Assembly (NCBI GenBank): GCA_030824965.1
Contig: JAPJQV010000008.1
Location: forward strand, 51,946 to 115,945
Source of the DNA: Micavibrio sp.
GTDB taxonomy: Bacteria; Pseudomonadota; Alphaproteobacteria; Micavibrionales; Micavibrionaceae
Direction of reading: 5' to 3'
Length of the DNA stretch: 64,000 nucleotides
The number at the start of each line of letters is the position of its first letter. Within the stretch, counting starts at the first letter, position 1. Below are positions 25,837-34,731 of this stretch, piece by piece. The position numbers and the translations under genes were made by a program. Below the pieces are notes generated by a model. That model saw only the letters and a list, made by a program, of their open reading frames with translations. It was not told the origin of the DNA and did no database searches.

Positions 25837-27141
25837 ATGACCGACCGTAAAATTTATAAACCAAAACCCGTTTCCGGCTTCCCAGAATGGCTACCCGAAG
25901 AACGCATCGTCGAGCAGCGCTGGTTTGACTCGATCCGCCGGGTCTTTGAAAGCTATGGCTATTGCTCCATCGAGACTCCAAGCGTCGAGGAACTCGACGT
26001 TCTTGCCGCAAAAGGTGAAGTCGATAAGGAAATTTATGTTATTGAGAGGCTGCATAAGGACGATAAAGACAAATCCGAGGCGCGGCTTGCGCTGCATTTT
26101 GATCAAACGGTTCCCCTTGCCCGTTATGTGGCGCAACGCTTCAACGATCTCGTCTTCCCCTTCAAGCGTTACCAGATGCAACGCGTCTGGCGCGGCGAAC
26201 GTCCGCAAATGGGTCGCATGCGCGAATTCTATCAATGCGATATCGACGTCATCGGTGTCGATAATCTTGATATATCTTTCGACGCCGAAGTCGCGGCAAT
26301 TTGCTATGAAGCGATAGAAAGCCTTGATATCGGGCGGGTGCAATTACGAGTCAATAACCGTAAAATTTTAATGGGTTTTCTTTCAAGTCTGGGCATCCAA
26401 AATCCTATACTTGTCACGCGCGCCATAGATAAGTTAGAAAAGATTGGCAAAGAGAAAGTTATCGAGGAACTAAAATCTGCCGGGCTTGATGAAGTTCAGG
26501 CTTTTTCAGTTCTTACGCTCGTTGATATTAAGGGAAATGCCGAAAGAATTCGTTCGATAAAAACTGAAAACGAAATCATGCAAAAAGGAGTTGAAGAACT
26601 TTCTTTTGTCCTCGACAATCTTGCCCATCTTGGCGAAGGCGTTATCGGTGACCTCTCTATCGTTCGCGGCTTGGATTACTACACAGGAACAGTCTACGAA
26701 ACCCAGCTTCTGGACGTCCCTGAATTCACCGGCTCCGTCTGCTCGGGTGGGCGCTATGATGATCTGGCATCGGGTTATATAAACAAGCACCTTCCGGGTG
26801 TTGGGATTTCTATCGGATTTTCACGGCTTTTTGATGTGATGCGCCAGACTCATAAGGAAAAACTCGGCATCGGCCCTAAATCCCCTACAGATATCTTGAT
26901 GGCTTTGCCAAGCGAAGAAGAACGCGGCCATGCATCCGAAACCGCCCGAACACTTCGGAAAAACGGCCATAAAGTCGAAATGTACCACGCTGCGAAGAAA
27001 CTCGACGATCAATTAAAATACGCGATAAAAAAACAGATACCCTATGTTTGGTTACCCTTCGCTGACGGTCATCAGATTAAAAACCTTGCAACTCGAGAAC
27101 AGGTTGCTGCTGATCCGCTAACATGGAAAAAACCGGAATGA
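25837..27141 (+). CDS. hisS: Histidine--tRNA ligase
   Basis: Class II aminoacyl-tRNA synthetase of 434 residues. Motif 1 region VSGFPEWLPEERIVEQRWF, motif 2 RVWRGERPQMGRMREFYQCDIDVIG (class II arginine), histidine-specific RGLDYYTGTVYE, motif 3 GVGISIGFSRLF, and the C-terminal anticodon-binding domain (about 335-430). The segment around FPEWLPEE differs from the usual KGTRD start and fits the divergent, long-type alphaproteobacterial HisRS. Its TGA overlaps the ATG of the next gene. Confidence 0.95.
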   Translation: MTDRKIYKPKPVSGFPEWLPEERIVEQRWFDSIRRVFESYGYCSIETPSVEELDVLAAKGEVDKEIYVIERLHKDDKDKSEARLALHFDQTVPLARYVAQRFNDLVFPFKRYQMQRVWRGERPQMGRMREFYQCDIDVIGVDNLDISFDAEVAAICYEAIESLDIGRVQLRVNNRKILMGFLSSLGIQNPILVTRAIDKLEKIGKEKVIEELKSAGLDEVQAFSVLTLVDIKGNAERIRSIKTENEIMQKGVEELSFVLDNLAHLGEGVIGDLSIVRGLDYYTGTVYETQLLDVPEFTGSVCSGGRYDDLASGYINKHLPGVGISIGFSRLFDVMRQTHKEKLGIGPKSPTDILMALPSEEERGHASETARTLRKNGHKVEMYHAAKKLDDQLKYAIKKQIPYVWLPFADGHQIKNLATREQVAADPLTWKKPE

Positions 27142-27701
27142 AAAAACCATTTTTTATGCCTGCGAGAGCAGGCATTTCCGTTTTTGCAGGAATAGCAATG
27201 CTGTTTTTTTTCACGCCTGCTCAAGCTGCACCATTCACCTATTCTTCTCCTGATTGCGACTTCACAGCAACCTTCCCTGAAAAGCCGTTTATCGAGAAAA
27301 AATGTGATACGGCGAATAAATGCGAAGAAATTGCCACCTATGTGCAGACAACCGACAAATCTGCCGTCAATTTTCGTTTATCATGCCGTAAAGCCGAGCC
27401 GAAAGATTTGACACTTTTAACGCCCGACGATTTGAAAAAACGTCTTGGTGTTTTGGTCAAAGAAGCGAATCTGATGCCCTACGCCAACGATGCCGCCGTT
27501 CTGAAAAATGGCACGAAAACATCCATTGCGCTGGCAACCGGAAAACGCGGTGAACAAGACGTTATATACACGGGACAAATGTGGATAGGCTTACAGTCCG
27601 TACTGACCATGGAAGGCGAAATGACAGGGCCGGAGAATGAAGAAATCAACGATATCTATTCTGAAATCTTACGGGCTGTTCAGATCAAGAAAATGCCCTG
27701 A
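27138..27701 (+). CDS. Secreted protein of unknown function with a repeat-derived signal peptide
   Basis: 187 residues starting at the ATG that overlaps the hisS stop (ATGA); a start at 27123 would add five residues. The signal peptide MKKPFFMPARAGISVFAGIA-MLFFFTPAQA is cleaved near AQA-A. Its middle (about residues 7-18) is encoded by a palindromic repeat (27156-27192). The mature protein is about 155 residues with several Cys (PDCDF, KKCDTANKCEE, RLSCRK), suggesting disulfides in the periplasm. The opening CDFTATFPEKPF faintly resembles the secreted protein at 9952-10605. I do not recognise the family. Its end overlaps sufE (convergent) by 17 bp. Confidence 0.65.
   Translation: MKKPFFMPARAGISVFAGIAMLFFFTPAQAAPFTYSSPDCDFTATFPEKPFIEKKCDTANKCEEIATYVQTTDKSAVNFRLSCRKAEPKDLTLLTPDDLKKRLGVLVKEANLMPYANDAAVLKNGTKTSIALATGKRGEQDVIYTGQMWIGLQSVLTMEGEMTGPENEEINDIYSEILRAVQIKKMP
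27156..27192. repeat. Palindromic repeat half-copy inside a signal-peptide coding region
   Basis: Perfect hairpin ATGCCTGC-GAGA-GCAGGCAT (27156-27175), followed by a partly decayed second arm TTCC...GCAGGAA (27176-27192). Same hairpin design (CCTGC-GNRA-GCAGG) as the copy in the TIGR02186 gene. Confidence 0.75.
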
Positions 27702-28089
27702 TTTTTTCGACCATTGAGAAAAATCCACTACGACGGTTGGGACTTAGATTTTGCTCTAACCCCAATTCTCTGAAAATTCCCTCAATATCGATGCCTTTTA
27801 TTTCAGCGGCAATCTTGCCCTGATAAATTGACATTAATACGCCGATCAACCCCTTGACGATTTGGGCATTGCTATCCGCCTGAAAACGAAACTTGCCGTC
27901 TCGAATTTCCGGCACCATCCATACTTTTGAGGTGCAGCCTTTAACTTCTGTTTCGGGAGTTTTTAGTTCTTCCGGCATATCGGGAACGGTTTTCCCTAAA
28001 TCCAGAATATACTGAAACCTGCCTTCCCAGTCGTCCAGAAGGGCAAAAGTCTCAATAATCTGGTCTAATGGTTGCAATGCAGAAGTCAT
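27685..28089 (-). CDS. sufE: SufE-family cysteine desulfuration protein
   Basis: 134 residues. SufE accepts persulfide sulfur from SufS and passes it to the SufBCD scaffold. The active cysteine is Cys52 in EVKGCTSKVWM, and the WEGRFQYILDLGK opening is diagnostic; LMSIYQGK and the FRELGL helix complete the fold. No other suf gene is adjacent, but nfuA and bolA are in the same window. Convergent with the secreted protein gene. Confidence 0.95.
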   Translation of the reverse strand: MTSALQPLDQIIETFALLDDWEGRFQYILDLGKTVPDMPEELKTPETEVKGCTSKVWMVPEIRDGKFRFQADSNAQIVKGLIGVLMSIYQGKIAAEIKGIDIEGIFRELGLEQNLSPNRRSGFFSMVEKIRAFS

Positions 28090-28278
28090 GAATATGCTTA
28101 TATATGCTTGGTTGCTTATCTATTATACAAGTTCTATATTCATTCCCAGCGCAATCTTTTCACCATTCCTTAAAGATTGATGAATAAGGTAGCAAAAAGA
28201 AGGGCTTGCGCGAGTCACCGCCGCTTGGCAAAGTGGTAATGGTTAAGAAGCACTTTAAGATTATAAGAAAGTAAAACT

Positions 28279-29583
28279 ATGTCCAAAACCGGTTCTGAAT
28301 CTAAGAACACTCTATATTGCTCCTTCTGTGGCAAAAGCCAGCATGAAGTGAGAAAGCTTATCGCAGGTCCGAATGTATTCATCTGCAATGAATGCGTCGA
28401 ACTTTGCATGGACATCATTCGCGAAGAAGATAAAAGCCAGCTTGTTCGCACAGGTTCTGAAGGCATCCCTACCCCGAACGAAATTAAAGTCGTTCTTGAC
28501 GACTACATCATCGGCCAGGACCGCGCGAAACGCGTTCTTTCCGTTGCGGTTCATAATCACTACAAACGTCTTGAGATCGGCGGCAAAGGCGCGGATGTCG
28601 AGATCAATAAATCTAACATTCTTCTCGTCGGTCCAACCGGTTCGGGTAAAACGCTTCTAGCGCAAACCCTCGCCCGTATCCTGGACGTACCGTTTACGAT
28701 GGCAGATGCTACGACATTGACCGAAGCTGGTTATGTTGGTGAAGACGTTGAGAATATTGTTCTAAAATTATTGCAAAACTGCGATTACAATGTAGAACGT
28801 GCCCAGCGCGGTATTGTTTACATCGATGAGATCGATAAAATTTCCCGCAAGTCTGATAACCCTTCTATTACCCGCGATGTGTCAGGTGAAGGCGTTCAGC
28901 AAGCTCTTTTAAAATTGATGGAAGGCACGATCGCATCTGTCCCTCCTCAAGGTGGACGTAAACATCCTCAGCAGGAATTCCTGCAGGTTGATACAACGAA
29001 CATCCTATTCATCTGTGGCGGCGCTTTTGCCGGTATCGATAAAATCATTGGTATGCGCTCCAAAGGAGGTACGGCGATCGGTTTCGGTGCAGAAATCAAG
29101 GATACCGAAGAAAAAGGCGTCGGCACGATGATGCGCCTTCTTGAGACAGAAGATCTTCTGAAATTCGGCTTGATCCCGGAATTCGTCGGACGTCTTCCTG
29201 TCGTCGCCACGCTTGACGATTTGGACGAAGTTGCTCTTGTTTCTATTCTGACAGAACCTAAGAACGCTTTGGTAAAGCAATATGGCCGCCTCTTCGAAAT
29301 GGAGAATACAAAGCTTACTTTCACACCGGAGGCTCTGACCGAGATTTCCAAGAAAGCCATTGTCCGTAAAACAGGCGCGCGCGGTTTGCGCTCGATCATG
29401 GAAAATATGCTTCTCGACACGATGTATGAACTTCCTGATTTGGATGATGTTGAAGAAGTCGTTATCAACGAAGATGTTGTCAAGAATGGCGCAAAACCTG
29501 TCTATGTCCACTCGGACAAGAAAAAGGCGAAAAAAGCCAAGGACAAAGAAGACAAGGATAAAGAAGCGGTTACCGCCAGCTAA
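28279..29583 (+). CDS. clpX: ATP-dependent Clp protease ATP-binding subunit ClpX
   Basis: 434-residue AAA+ unfoldase. The N-terminal zinc-binding domain has Cys14, Cys17, Cys36 and Cys39 (CSFC...CNEC). Walker A is [13 protein letters not shown] near residue 118, Walker B is [10 protein letters not shown], and the IGF loop (IGFGAEI) for ClpP docking and [10 protein letters not shown] sensor 2 are present. Ends in a Lys/Asp-rich tail. In alphaproteobacteria clpP normally precedes clpX, but upstream here is a 189-bp gap and convergent-facing sufE, so clpP is elsewhere. A strong terminator follows. Confidence 0.97.
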   Translation: MSKTGSESKNTLYCSFCGKSQHEVRKLIAGPNVFICNECVELCMDIIREEDKSQLVRTGSEGIPTPNEIKVVLDDYIIGQDRAKRVLSVAVHNHYKRLEIGGKGADVEINKSNILLVGPTGSGKTLLAQTLARILDVPFTMADATTLTEAGYVGEDVENIVLKLLQNCDYNVERAQRGIVYIDEIDKISRKSDNPSITRDVSGEGVQQALLKLMEGTIASVPPQGGRKHPQQEFLQVDTTNILFICGGAFAGIDKIIGMRSKGGTAIGFGAEIKDTEEKGVGTMMRLLETEDLLKFGLIPEFVGRLPVVATLDDLDEVALVSILTEPKNALVKQYGRLFEMENTKLTFTPEALTEISKKAIVRKTGARGLRSIMENMLLDTMYELPDLDDVEEVVINEDVVKNGAKPVYVHSDKKKAKKAKDKEDKDKEAVTAS

Positions 29584-29586
29584 TTT

Positions 29587-29613
29587 AAAAACCCGCCCCA
29601 GAGGCGGGTTTTT
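29587..29613 (+). terminator. Rho-independent terminator after clpX
   Basis: GC-rich stem ACCCGCC / GGCGGGT with a short CCAGA loop, preceded by A-run and followed by TTTTTC. The symmetric A/T flanks allow bidirectional use with the convergent pseudopilin gene. Confidence 0.9.
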
Positions 29614-29619
29614 CTATTC

Positions 29620-30378
29620 CTATCTCGCCCTGAACTTCAGAACGTATAATATTGTGCAATTTTGTCCTGATATATTGGCATATTCCGCAGATCCTGCCAC
29701 AGCCGATGCTGGACTTACATTCGGCGCGGTACAGGCAGACGGACCGCCTCCGGATGCCGCGATTAGCCTGCCAGAAGTAGGATTGGCATCGTCGATTTTC
29801 TGGTCGAGCTTTCTGGTTTCGATACCGCTGAGTAATGGACCGGTAGGATAACGGCCTTGGGTTTTACCGAAGACGAAACTATGCCCGCTTTGACCATACC
29901 ATGTCGTCGGGTTAGGTGCCGCTCCTATCCAGCCAAGCGAGAAACTGCCTTGACCCATATCAAAACCCGGGCCCGTTACACCGCCAACCCAAAGCCCGTT
30001 TGCATCGAGCCTGCCTGTATACCCGCCCGGGATAAGATCGGCCTTTGAAAGGTGCTGGAAAACTAGCCCTTCTTCGATCAGGACCGGATCATTGAAACTT
30101 TCATCATCGATATAACCGTCGCCGTTGCCGTTATCGGCCCCTATCCATGTTTGGGAAGCCCTCCTAAAATCGCCAGGGTTGGCTTTATACATATCGTAAA
30201 ATGTTTCGACTGCCGCCTCTGACGAGGTAAAACTGGACGCTACTTTTGCAATAATCGCATTATTATAAAGCTCTTGCCCCTTTAGAACGCCGCCTATTAA
30301 CAGACCTATAATAATCATAACAATGGATAATTCGACCAGAGTAAATCCCGATTTGTTTGATCTGCTCTTGCAATGCAT
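29620..30378 (-). CDS. Type IV pilin-like (pseudopilin) protein, orphan
   Basis: 252 residues. The prepilin peptidase site is SGFTLVELSIVMIIIGLLIGG: cleavage after Gly, then Phe1 and Glu5, followed by the hydrophobic spine helix. The C-terminal globular part is Gly/Asn-rich, with a DNGNGDGYIDDESF stretch that could bind calcium as in GspG-like pseudopilins. It is paralogous to the pilin at 57877-58689 (nearly identical first 35 residues after cleavage). No secretion or pilus gene is next to it; it is divergent from the DHH gene. Confidence 0.88.
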   Translation of the reverse strand: MHCKSRSNKSGFTLVELSIVMIIIGLLIGGVLKGQELYNNAIIAKVASSFTSSEAAVETFYDMYKANPGDFRRASQTWIGADNGNGDGYIDDESFNDPVLIEEGLVFQHLSKADLIPGGYTGRLDANGLWVGGVTGPGFDMGQGSFSLGWIGAAPNPTTWYGQSGHSFVFGKTQGRYPTGPLLSGIETRKLDQKIDDANPTSGRLIAASGGGPSACTAPNVSPASAVAGSAEYANISGQNCTILYVLKFRAR

Positions 30379-30509
30379 GAATTATTCACCCCGGATGATA
30401 TTAACGCTTACAGCCTATCAGTTTTGGGTTAAAGTTTCTTTGCTATTTTAAGATTGCGTTATATTTTTCCTCATAAGCTAGATGATGTTCAAATTATTGG
30501 AGATTCCAG

Positions 30510-31469
30510 ATGCCGCAGCCTGCTAAAATCATGCCTGAACCGAATAAACGTTATCGTTTAATTACCAGAAGCGATATGGACGGCTTGGTTTGCGGAATCC
30601 TTTTAAAGGAACTCGACTTGATCGATGATATTATGTTTGCGCATCCTAAAGATATGCAGGATGGTTTGATCGAAGTAACGTCAAACGACATCACGACCAA
30701 CCTTCCTTATGTCGAAGGCGCATATCTCGCGTTTGACCACCACGCATCAGAAGTTTCCCGCTCCACAGGTTCCAAAGCCAATCACGTGATCGATCCAAAA
30801 GCGCCTTCCGCCGCGCGCGTTGTCTATGACTATTTCGGCGGTAAAGCCCGCTTCCCGAATGTATCGGACGCGATGATGGAAGCTGTGGACAAAGCCGATG
30901 CCGCACAATTCTCCAAGGAAGACATCCTTAATCCGAAAGGATGGGAACTCCTCTCCTTTATCATGGACGCGAGAACAGGTCTTGGTCGTTTTCAGGATTT
31001 CAATATTTCCAACTATCAGCTCATGATGAAACTGATCGATACCTGTCGCGATCATTCCATTGAAGACATTCTGAAATTGCCTGATGTGAAGGAACGCGTA
31101 GATCTCTATATGGAGCATCACGAAAAACACAAAGAACAATTGGAGCGCTGCGCCAAGGTTCACGATAATCTGATCGTGCTGGATCTGCGCGAAGAGGAAA
31201 AAATCTGGGCCGGGAACCGCTTCTTTATCTACGCCCTTTTCCCTGATTGTAATATCTCGATCCATGAGATGTGGGGCAAAGGCAAACAGAACACCGTTTT
31301 TGCTATCGGGAAATCCATTATCAATCGTTCCAGCAAAACCAATGTCGGCGAGTTATGCCTGAGCTATGGCGGCGGCGGTCATAACGCAGCTGGTACTTGC
31401 CAGGTTGCAAATGAAAAAGCCGATGAAGTTCTAAAAGAACTTATTACAAAAATCACCCAGGATGGCTGA
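30510..31469 (+). CDS. DHH/DHHA1-family phosphoesterase
   Basis: 319 residues. The N-terminal DHH domain carries the metal motifs TRSDMDGLVCG and AFDHHASE (the DHH triad), and DKADAAQFS. The C-terminal DHHA1 domain ends with SYGGGGHNAAGT, the GGGH substrate motif. Related proteins are exopolyphosphatase-like or nano-RNA/cyclic dinucleotide hydrolases; the exact substrate cannot be read. This variant is common in alphaproteobacteria as an 'exopolyphosphatase-related' protein. An ATG at 30531 is an alternative start. Its stop overlaps the next ORF by 8 nt. Confidence 0.85.
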   Translation: MPQPAKIMPEPNKRYRLITRSDMDGLVCGILLKELDLIDDIMFAHPKDMQDGLIEVTSNDITTNLPYVEGAYLAFDHHASEVSRSTGSKANHVIDPKAPSAARVVYDYFGGKARFPNVSDAMMEAVDKADAAQFSKEDILNPKGWELLSFIMDARTGLGRFQDFNISNYQLMMKLIDTCRDHSIEDILKLPDVKERVDLYMEHHEKHKEQLERCAKVHDNLIVLDLREEEKIWAGNRFFIYALFPDCNISIHEMWGKGKQNTVFAIGKSIINRSSKTNVGELCLSYGGGGHNAAGTCQVANEKADEVLKELITKITQDG

Positions 31470-31944
31470 CATTACATTATTAGGAATATTATTAATAACA
31501 ATACAGCTAATAATATTCCTAACTTTTCTCAATATAGTCAGAGGTATTCCGAGTTATCCTATAAAAGTAGTTATTATTATTTTTTCTATTTTTTTACCTT
31601 TAATTCTTGGCATATTCATTGAGATCACTTCCAAGACACTATTTTTGGCACCACTTTTTACGTCAACCATTCTTCCAACAATTATTCCAATAACAAAGAA
31701 TCCAGAGCAGCCCGTAATTGTGCAAAAGAAAGTTATGTCTGCGCTTCTTTGCTGTATCACCTTTTCTCCCCTATTCACTTTCGGTGCTACGTGTGTTCTA
31801 GGCTATATATTTTCTTTCGAATTAGTATCATTAAATGGATTAATTGGGCTTGTATTTTCACAATTAGGACTAATAATTATTACTCCATTAGCCTATTTAA
31901 TTTCTTATAATACTCTTCGAAGCACTACTGTTTCAGAAGATTAA
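31462..31944 (+). CDS. Small polytopic membrane protein, unknown, AT-rich
   Basis: 160 residues, almost wholly hydrophobic, with four or five predicted membrane helices (about 5-25, 33-52, 60-78, 92-115, 122-145) and no recognised family motif. The DNA is clearly AT-richer than both neighbours, with many Ile codons of ATA/ATT type and TTA/CTT Leu codons, which suggests recent acquisition or relaxed codon selection. The start overlaps the DHH stop by 8 nt, and photolyase follows after 17 bp on the same strand. Confidence 0.6.
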   Translation: MADITLLGILLITIQLIIFLTFLNIVRGIPSYPIKVVIIIFSIFLPLILGIFIEITSKTLFLAPLFTSTILPTIIPITKNPEQPVIVQKKVMSALLCCITFSPLFTFGATCVLGYIFSFELVSLNGLIGLVFSQLGLIIITPLAYLISYNTLRSTTVSED

Positions 31945-31961
31945 ACAACTAAACTCCAATC

Positions 31962-33371
31962 ATGACCTCTATCATCCTCTTCCGCCGCGATCTGCGCCTG
32001 TCCGATAACCCTGCCCTGATAGCTGCCGCGAAAGCTGGACCCGTTATTCCCGTTTACATTTACGAAGACAGGGAGGCCCAGAACTGGACAATTGGCGCAG
32101 CGAGTAAATTCTGGCTGCATCATTCTCTTCACGCTCTGAACAAAAGTCTCGACGGGCATCTGGCGATTTTAAAAGACCGGAAATCCCTAAAAGCCATTAT
32201 CGAAGAAACCGGCGCAACCCATGTTTTCTGGAACCGTTGTTATGAACCATATTTGGCCGCCGCAGATGAGCAGCTTCAGGAATCATTAGAGAAAGACGGC
32301 CTGACGGTTGAAACTTTTCAGGCAAATCTTTTGTGGGAGCCTTGGAACATCACCAAAAAGGATGGTACACCGTATAAAGTCTTTACACCTTTCTATCGCA
32401 AAGGCTGTTTGAAAGCGCCACCGCCTCGCACGCCGCATAAAAAACCGTCGAATTTGAAATTTAGAAAAGCGAAATCTTTTTCCATCGACGACCTAAAGCT
32501 TCTGCCAAAAAATCCTCGCTGGGATAAAAAGATGGAAGCCTATTGGCAACCCGGCGAAGATGGCGCACATAAAACGCTTTCAAAATTTCTGAAGAAAGGT
32601 TTTAAAAATTATAAAGAGGGCCGCAATTTCCCGGATCAGAATGTCCTCTCTCAACTTTCACCACATACGCATTTTGGTGAAATTTCTCCAAACCAAATCT
32701 GGTATGCCGCAGAACGCGCCGGCCATGACCATAAGCAGGAAAAAGAACTAGACACGTTTCATTCTGAAATCGGCTGGCGTGAATTTTCTTATTATCTGCT
32801 GCATCACTTTCCTGAACTACCTGATGAAGCCTGGAATAAAAAATTCGCAAAAATGAAATGGGCGGACTCAACGAAAAATTTGCATGCTTGGCAAAAAGGG
32901 CTGACCGGTTATCCTATTGTGGATGCCGGTATGAGAGAACTATGGGAGACAGGCTATATGCACAACCGCGTTCGCATGGTCGTGGCGAGTTTCCTCATCA
33001 AGCATCTCCAGATCAATTGGGTTAAAGGCGAAGAATGGTTTTGGGATTGCCTCGTCGATGGCGATCTTGCCGTCAATGCTTTTAACTGGCAATGGGTCGC
33101 AGGATGCGGAGCGGATGCCGCGCCTTATTTCAGAATTTTCAATCCGGTATTGCAGGGAGAAAAATTCGACAAGGATGGCGTTTACGTCCGTCAATGGGTG
33201 CCCGAACTTAAAGGCATGCCAGACAAATATATCCACCGTCCATGGGATGCTCCGGTTGATGCCCTGCAAAAAGCGAAAGTTGTTCTTGGCAAAACCTATC
33301 CGCATCCACTTGTCGAACACAATAAGGCTCGCGAGAATGCTTTACAGGCTTATAAGGCTTTGAAGAAATAA
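31962..33371 (+). CDS. phrB: Deoxyribodipyrimidine photolyase (class I CPD type)
   Basis: 469 residues. N-terminal antenna (MTHF/8-HDF) Rossmann-like domain starts ILFRRDLRLSDNPAL; the C-terminal FAD domain contains SEIGWREFSYYLL, TGYPIVDAGMRELWETGYMHNR, and FNWQWVAGCGADAAPYFRIFNP, which holds the flavin-binding and electron-transfer Trp residues. Light-driven repair of cyclobutane pyrimidine dimers. The LVDGD and NWQWV pattern fits a true photolyase rather than a plant-type cryptochrome. Follows the AT-rich membrane gene. Confidence 0.95.
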   Translation: MTSIILFRRDLRLSDNPALIAAAKAGPVIPVYIYEDREAQNWTIGAASKFWLHHSLHALNKSLDGHLAILKDRKSLKAIIEETGATHVFWNRCYEPYLAAADEQLQESLEKDGLTVETFQANLLWEPWNITKKDGTPYKVFTPFYRKGCLKAPPPRTPHKKPSNLKFRKAKSFSIDDLKLLPKNPRWDKKMEAYWQPGEDGAHKTLSKFLKKGFKNYKEGRNFPDQNVLSQLSPHTHFGEISPNQIWYAAERAGHDHKQEKELDTFHSEIGWREFSYYLLHHFPELPDEAWNKKFAKMKWADSTKNLHAWQKGLTGYPIVDAGMRELWETGYMHNRVRMVVASFLIKHLQINWVKGEEWFWDCLVDGDLAVNAFNWQWVAGCGADAAPYFRIFNPVLQGEKFDKDGVYVRQWVPELKGMPDKYIHRPWDAPVDALQKAKVVLGKTYPHPLVEHNKARENALQAYKALKK

Positions 33372-33382
33372 CTTAGCTGATA

Positions 33383-33414
33383 ATTGTCATTCCTGCTTTC
33401 ATGGGAATGACAAT
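33383..33414. repeat. Palindromic repeat half-copy / hairpin after photolyase
   Basis: Perfect 11-bp stem ATTGTCATTCC / GGAATGACAAT with a 10-nt loop TGCTTTCATG. Sequence matches one half of the dispersed repeat (GTCATTCCTGCTTTC...GGAATGAC). No T-run follows. Confidence 0.75.
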
Positions 33415-33431
33415 ATGAGTAGAATTGCGGC

Positions 33432-34322
33432 ATGATTACCCCATCTCCACTTTTCCCAGGCGATACAATTGGCATCATGGCACCATCAAGCCGTGCCAAC
33501 GAAGACAATATTACTAAACTTCAGATGTTATTGGAAAAACGTGGCTACAAAGTTTTTGTTCACCCCCAATCTTTTTTAAAGCTTCATCAATCCGCTGGAA
33601 CTGGAATGGAAAAAGCGGCCGCTTTCCATGATTTAATCCGACGTAAAGATATTAAAGCTATTTTCTGTTCCAATGGCGGCAACCGTGCAGGCACGATGCT
33701 TGAATACTTAAATTTTGATCTGGTTAAAAAAAACCCAAAAATCGTTCTCGGCTACAGCGATATTACCGTTCTTCTCAATAGCATTCATTTCAAAACCGGA
33801 ATTGTCACCTATCACGGCCCTATGGCGCGAAGTTTTTTATCTTTGCCAAAAAAGCAGATTGACCAGTGTTTTGATATGCTTGAAGGCAGGGTTAAAACTT
33901 TGGAAATGCCAAAGGCCAAGATCCTGAAACCAGGGAACGCCAAAGGCCCTCTCATAGGCGGTAATCTGAGTGTTCTCTGCTCTTTGCTAGGCACGCCCTA
34001 TCAACCGGATTTCAGAAACGCTATTCTCTTTCTTGAAGACATTGCAGAAGAGACGTCGCATATCGACCGTTATCTCTGTCAACTGCGCAACACCGGAATC
34101 CTTCATCAGATAAACGGCCTTATGCTCGGTTCATTCACTGAACTTAAAGATACCGGCAGAACCAAATACGGCTTTACTTTGAAAGACTGCATCGAAACTG
34201 TCACCGCAGACTTAAAAATACCTGTCCTATTGAATGCGCCTTTCGGGCATGGAAAAGATTTATTTACTTTGCCCATCGGAGCCAAAGTTTCCTTGAATCG
34301 CTCAGTTTTAAAGTTTGAGTAA
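33432..34322 (+). CDS. LD-carboxypeptidase (peptidase S66 family)
   Basis: 296 residues. Removes the terminal D-Ala from murein tetrapeptides during recycling, or a related amidase (MccF-type). Family start GDTIGIMAPSSRA, the nucleophile region LGYSDITVLL with Ser, the Glu in FLEDIAEE and the His in FGHGKD form the S66 Ser-Glu-His triad. SNGGNRAG is the typical N-terminal substrate loop. No signal peptide, so cytoplasmic. Follows photolyase by 60 bp, with a hairpin between. Confidence 0.9.
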   Translation: MITPSPLFPGDTIGIMAPSSRANEDNITKLQMLLEKRGYKVFVHPQSFLKLHQSAGTGMEKAAAFHDLIRRKDIKAIFCSNGGNRAGTMLEYLNFDLVKKNPKIVLGYSDITVLLNSIHFKTGIVTYHGPMARSFLSLPKKQIDQCFDMLEGRVKTLEMPKAKILKPGNAKGPLIGGNLSVLCSLLGTPYQPDFRNAILFLEDIAEETSHIDRYLCQLRNTGILHQINGLMLGSFTELKDTGRTKYGFTLKDCIETVTADLKIPVLLNAPFGHGKDLFTLPIGAKVSLNRSVLKFE

Positions 34323-34333
34323 TTCTTACTCTA

Positions 34334-34630
34334 TTAAATCTTAGCGGATAGTCCTACTGCTACATAAGTCCGAAGGTTTTTCGCCTTGAAACTGTCTTTG
34401 TTACCCGGTGCCTCGATTTGCTGGCTTAAAGCTTTAAGGAATTCCCTTTTCAGTGGCGCAGGTAAAATATCCGCAATAGGCCTGATTTGATAAGGTGCAC
34501 CATACTCGGCAAAAGCATCGCTCGCCAAACGCTCGACATGTGCCACGGTCTCAGGCGATATGCCACTGAATCGCAGGCTCAATGATTGCGCTCTTGGCAG
34601 AAGATTTTCTTTACACATAAGATTACTCAT
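34334..34630 (-). CDS. Conserved-looking hypothetical protein (98 residues)
   Basis: Small soluble protein with no membrane segment. Helical centre (SPETVAHVERLASDAFAEYG) and a basic C terminus (FKAKNLRTYVAVGLSAKI). I do not recognise it. It lies between two plus-strand genes, in the opposite sense, 100 bp from fdxA with a divergent start. Protein-like composition and lack of a competing frame support it as real. Confidence 0.5.
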   Translation of the reverse strand: MSNLMCKENLLPRAQSLSLRFSGISPETVAHVERLASDAFAEYGAPYQIRPIADILPAPLKREFLKALSQQIEAPGNKDSFKAKNLRTYVAVGLSAKI

Positions 34631-34731
34631 TGGGCATGAATTGATCGGCTTTACATAGCCCCGTCATATCTCTTGTGTCAACTTTTGAAACTTGTCTTGA
34701 TTTCCCATTCGGTCCTCATTAAACCCTCCCT

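Noticed and set aside
31962..33371. Cryptochrome-like photoreceptor rather than photolyase
   Set aside because: Length, the absence of a C-terminal extension and the FAD-pocket motifs match class I photolyases.
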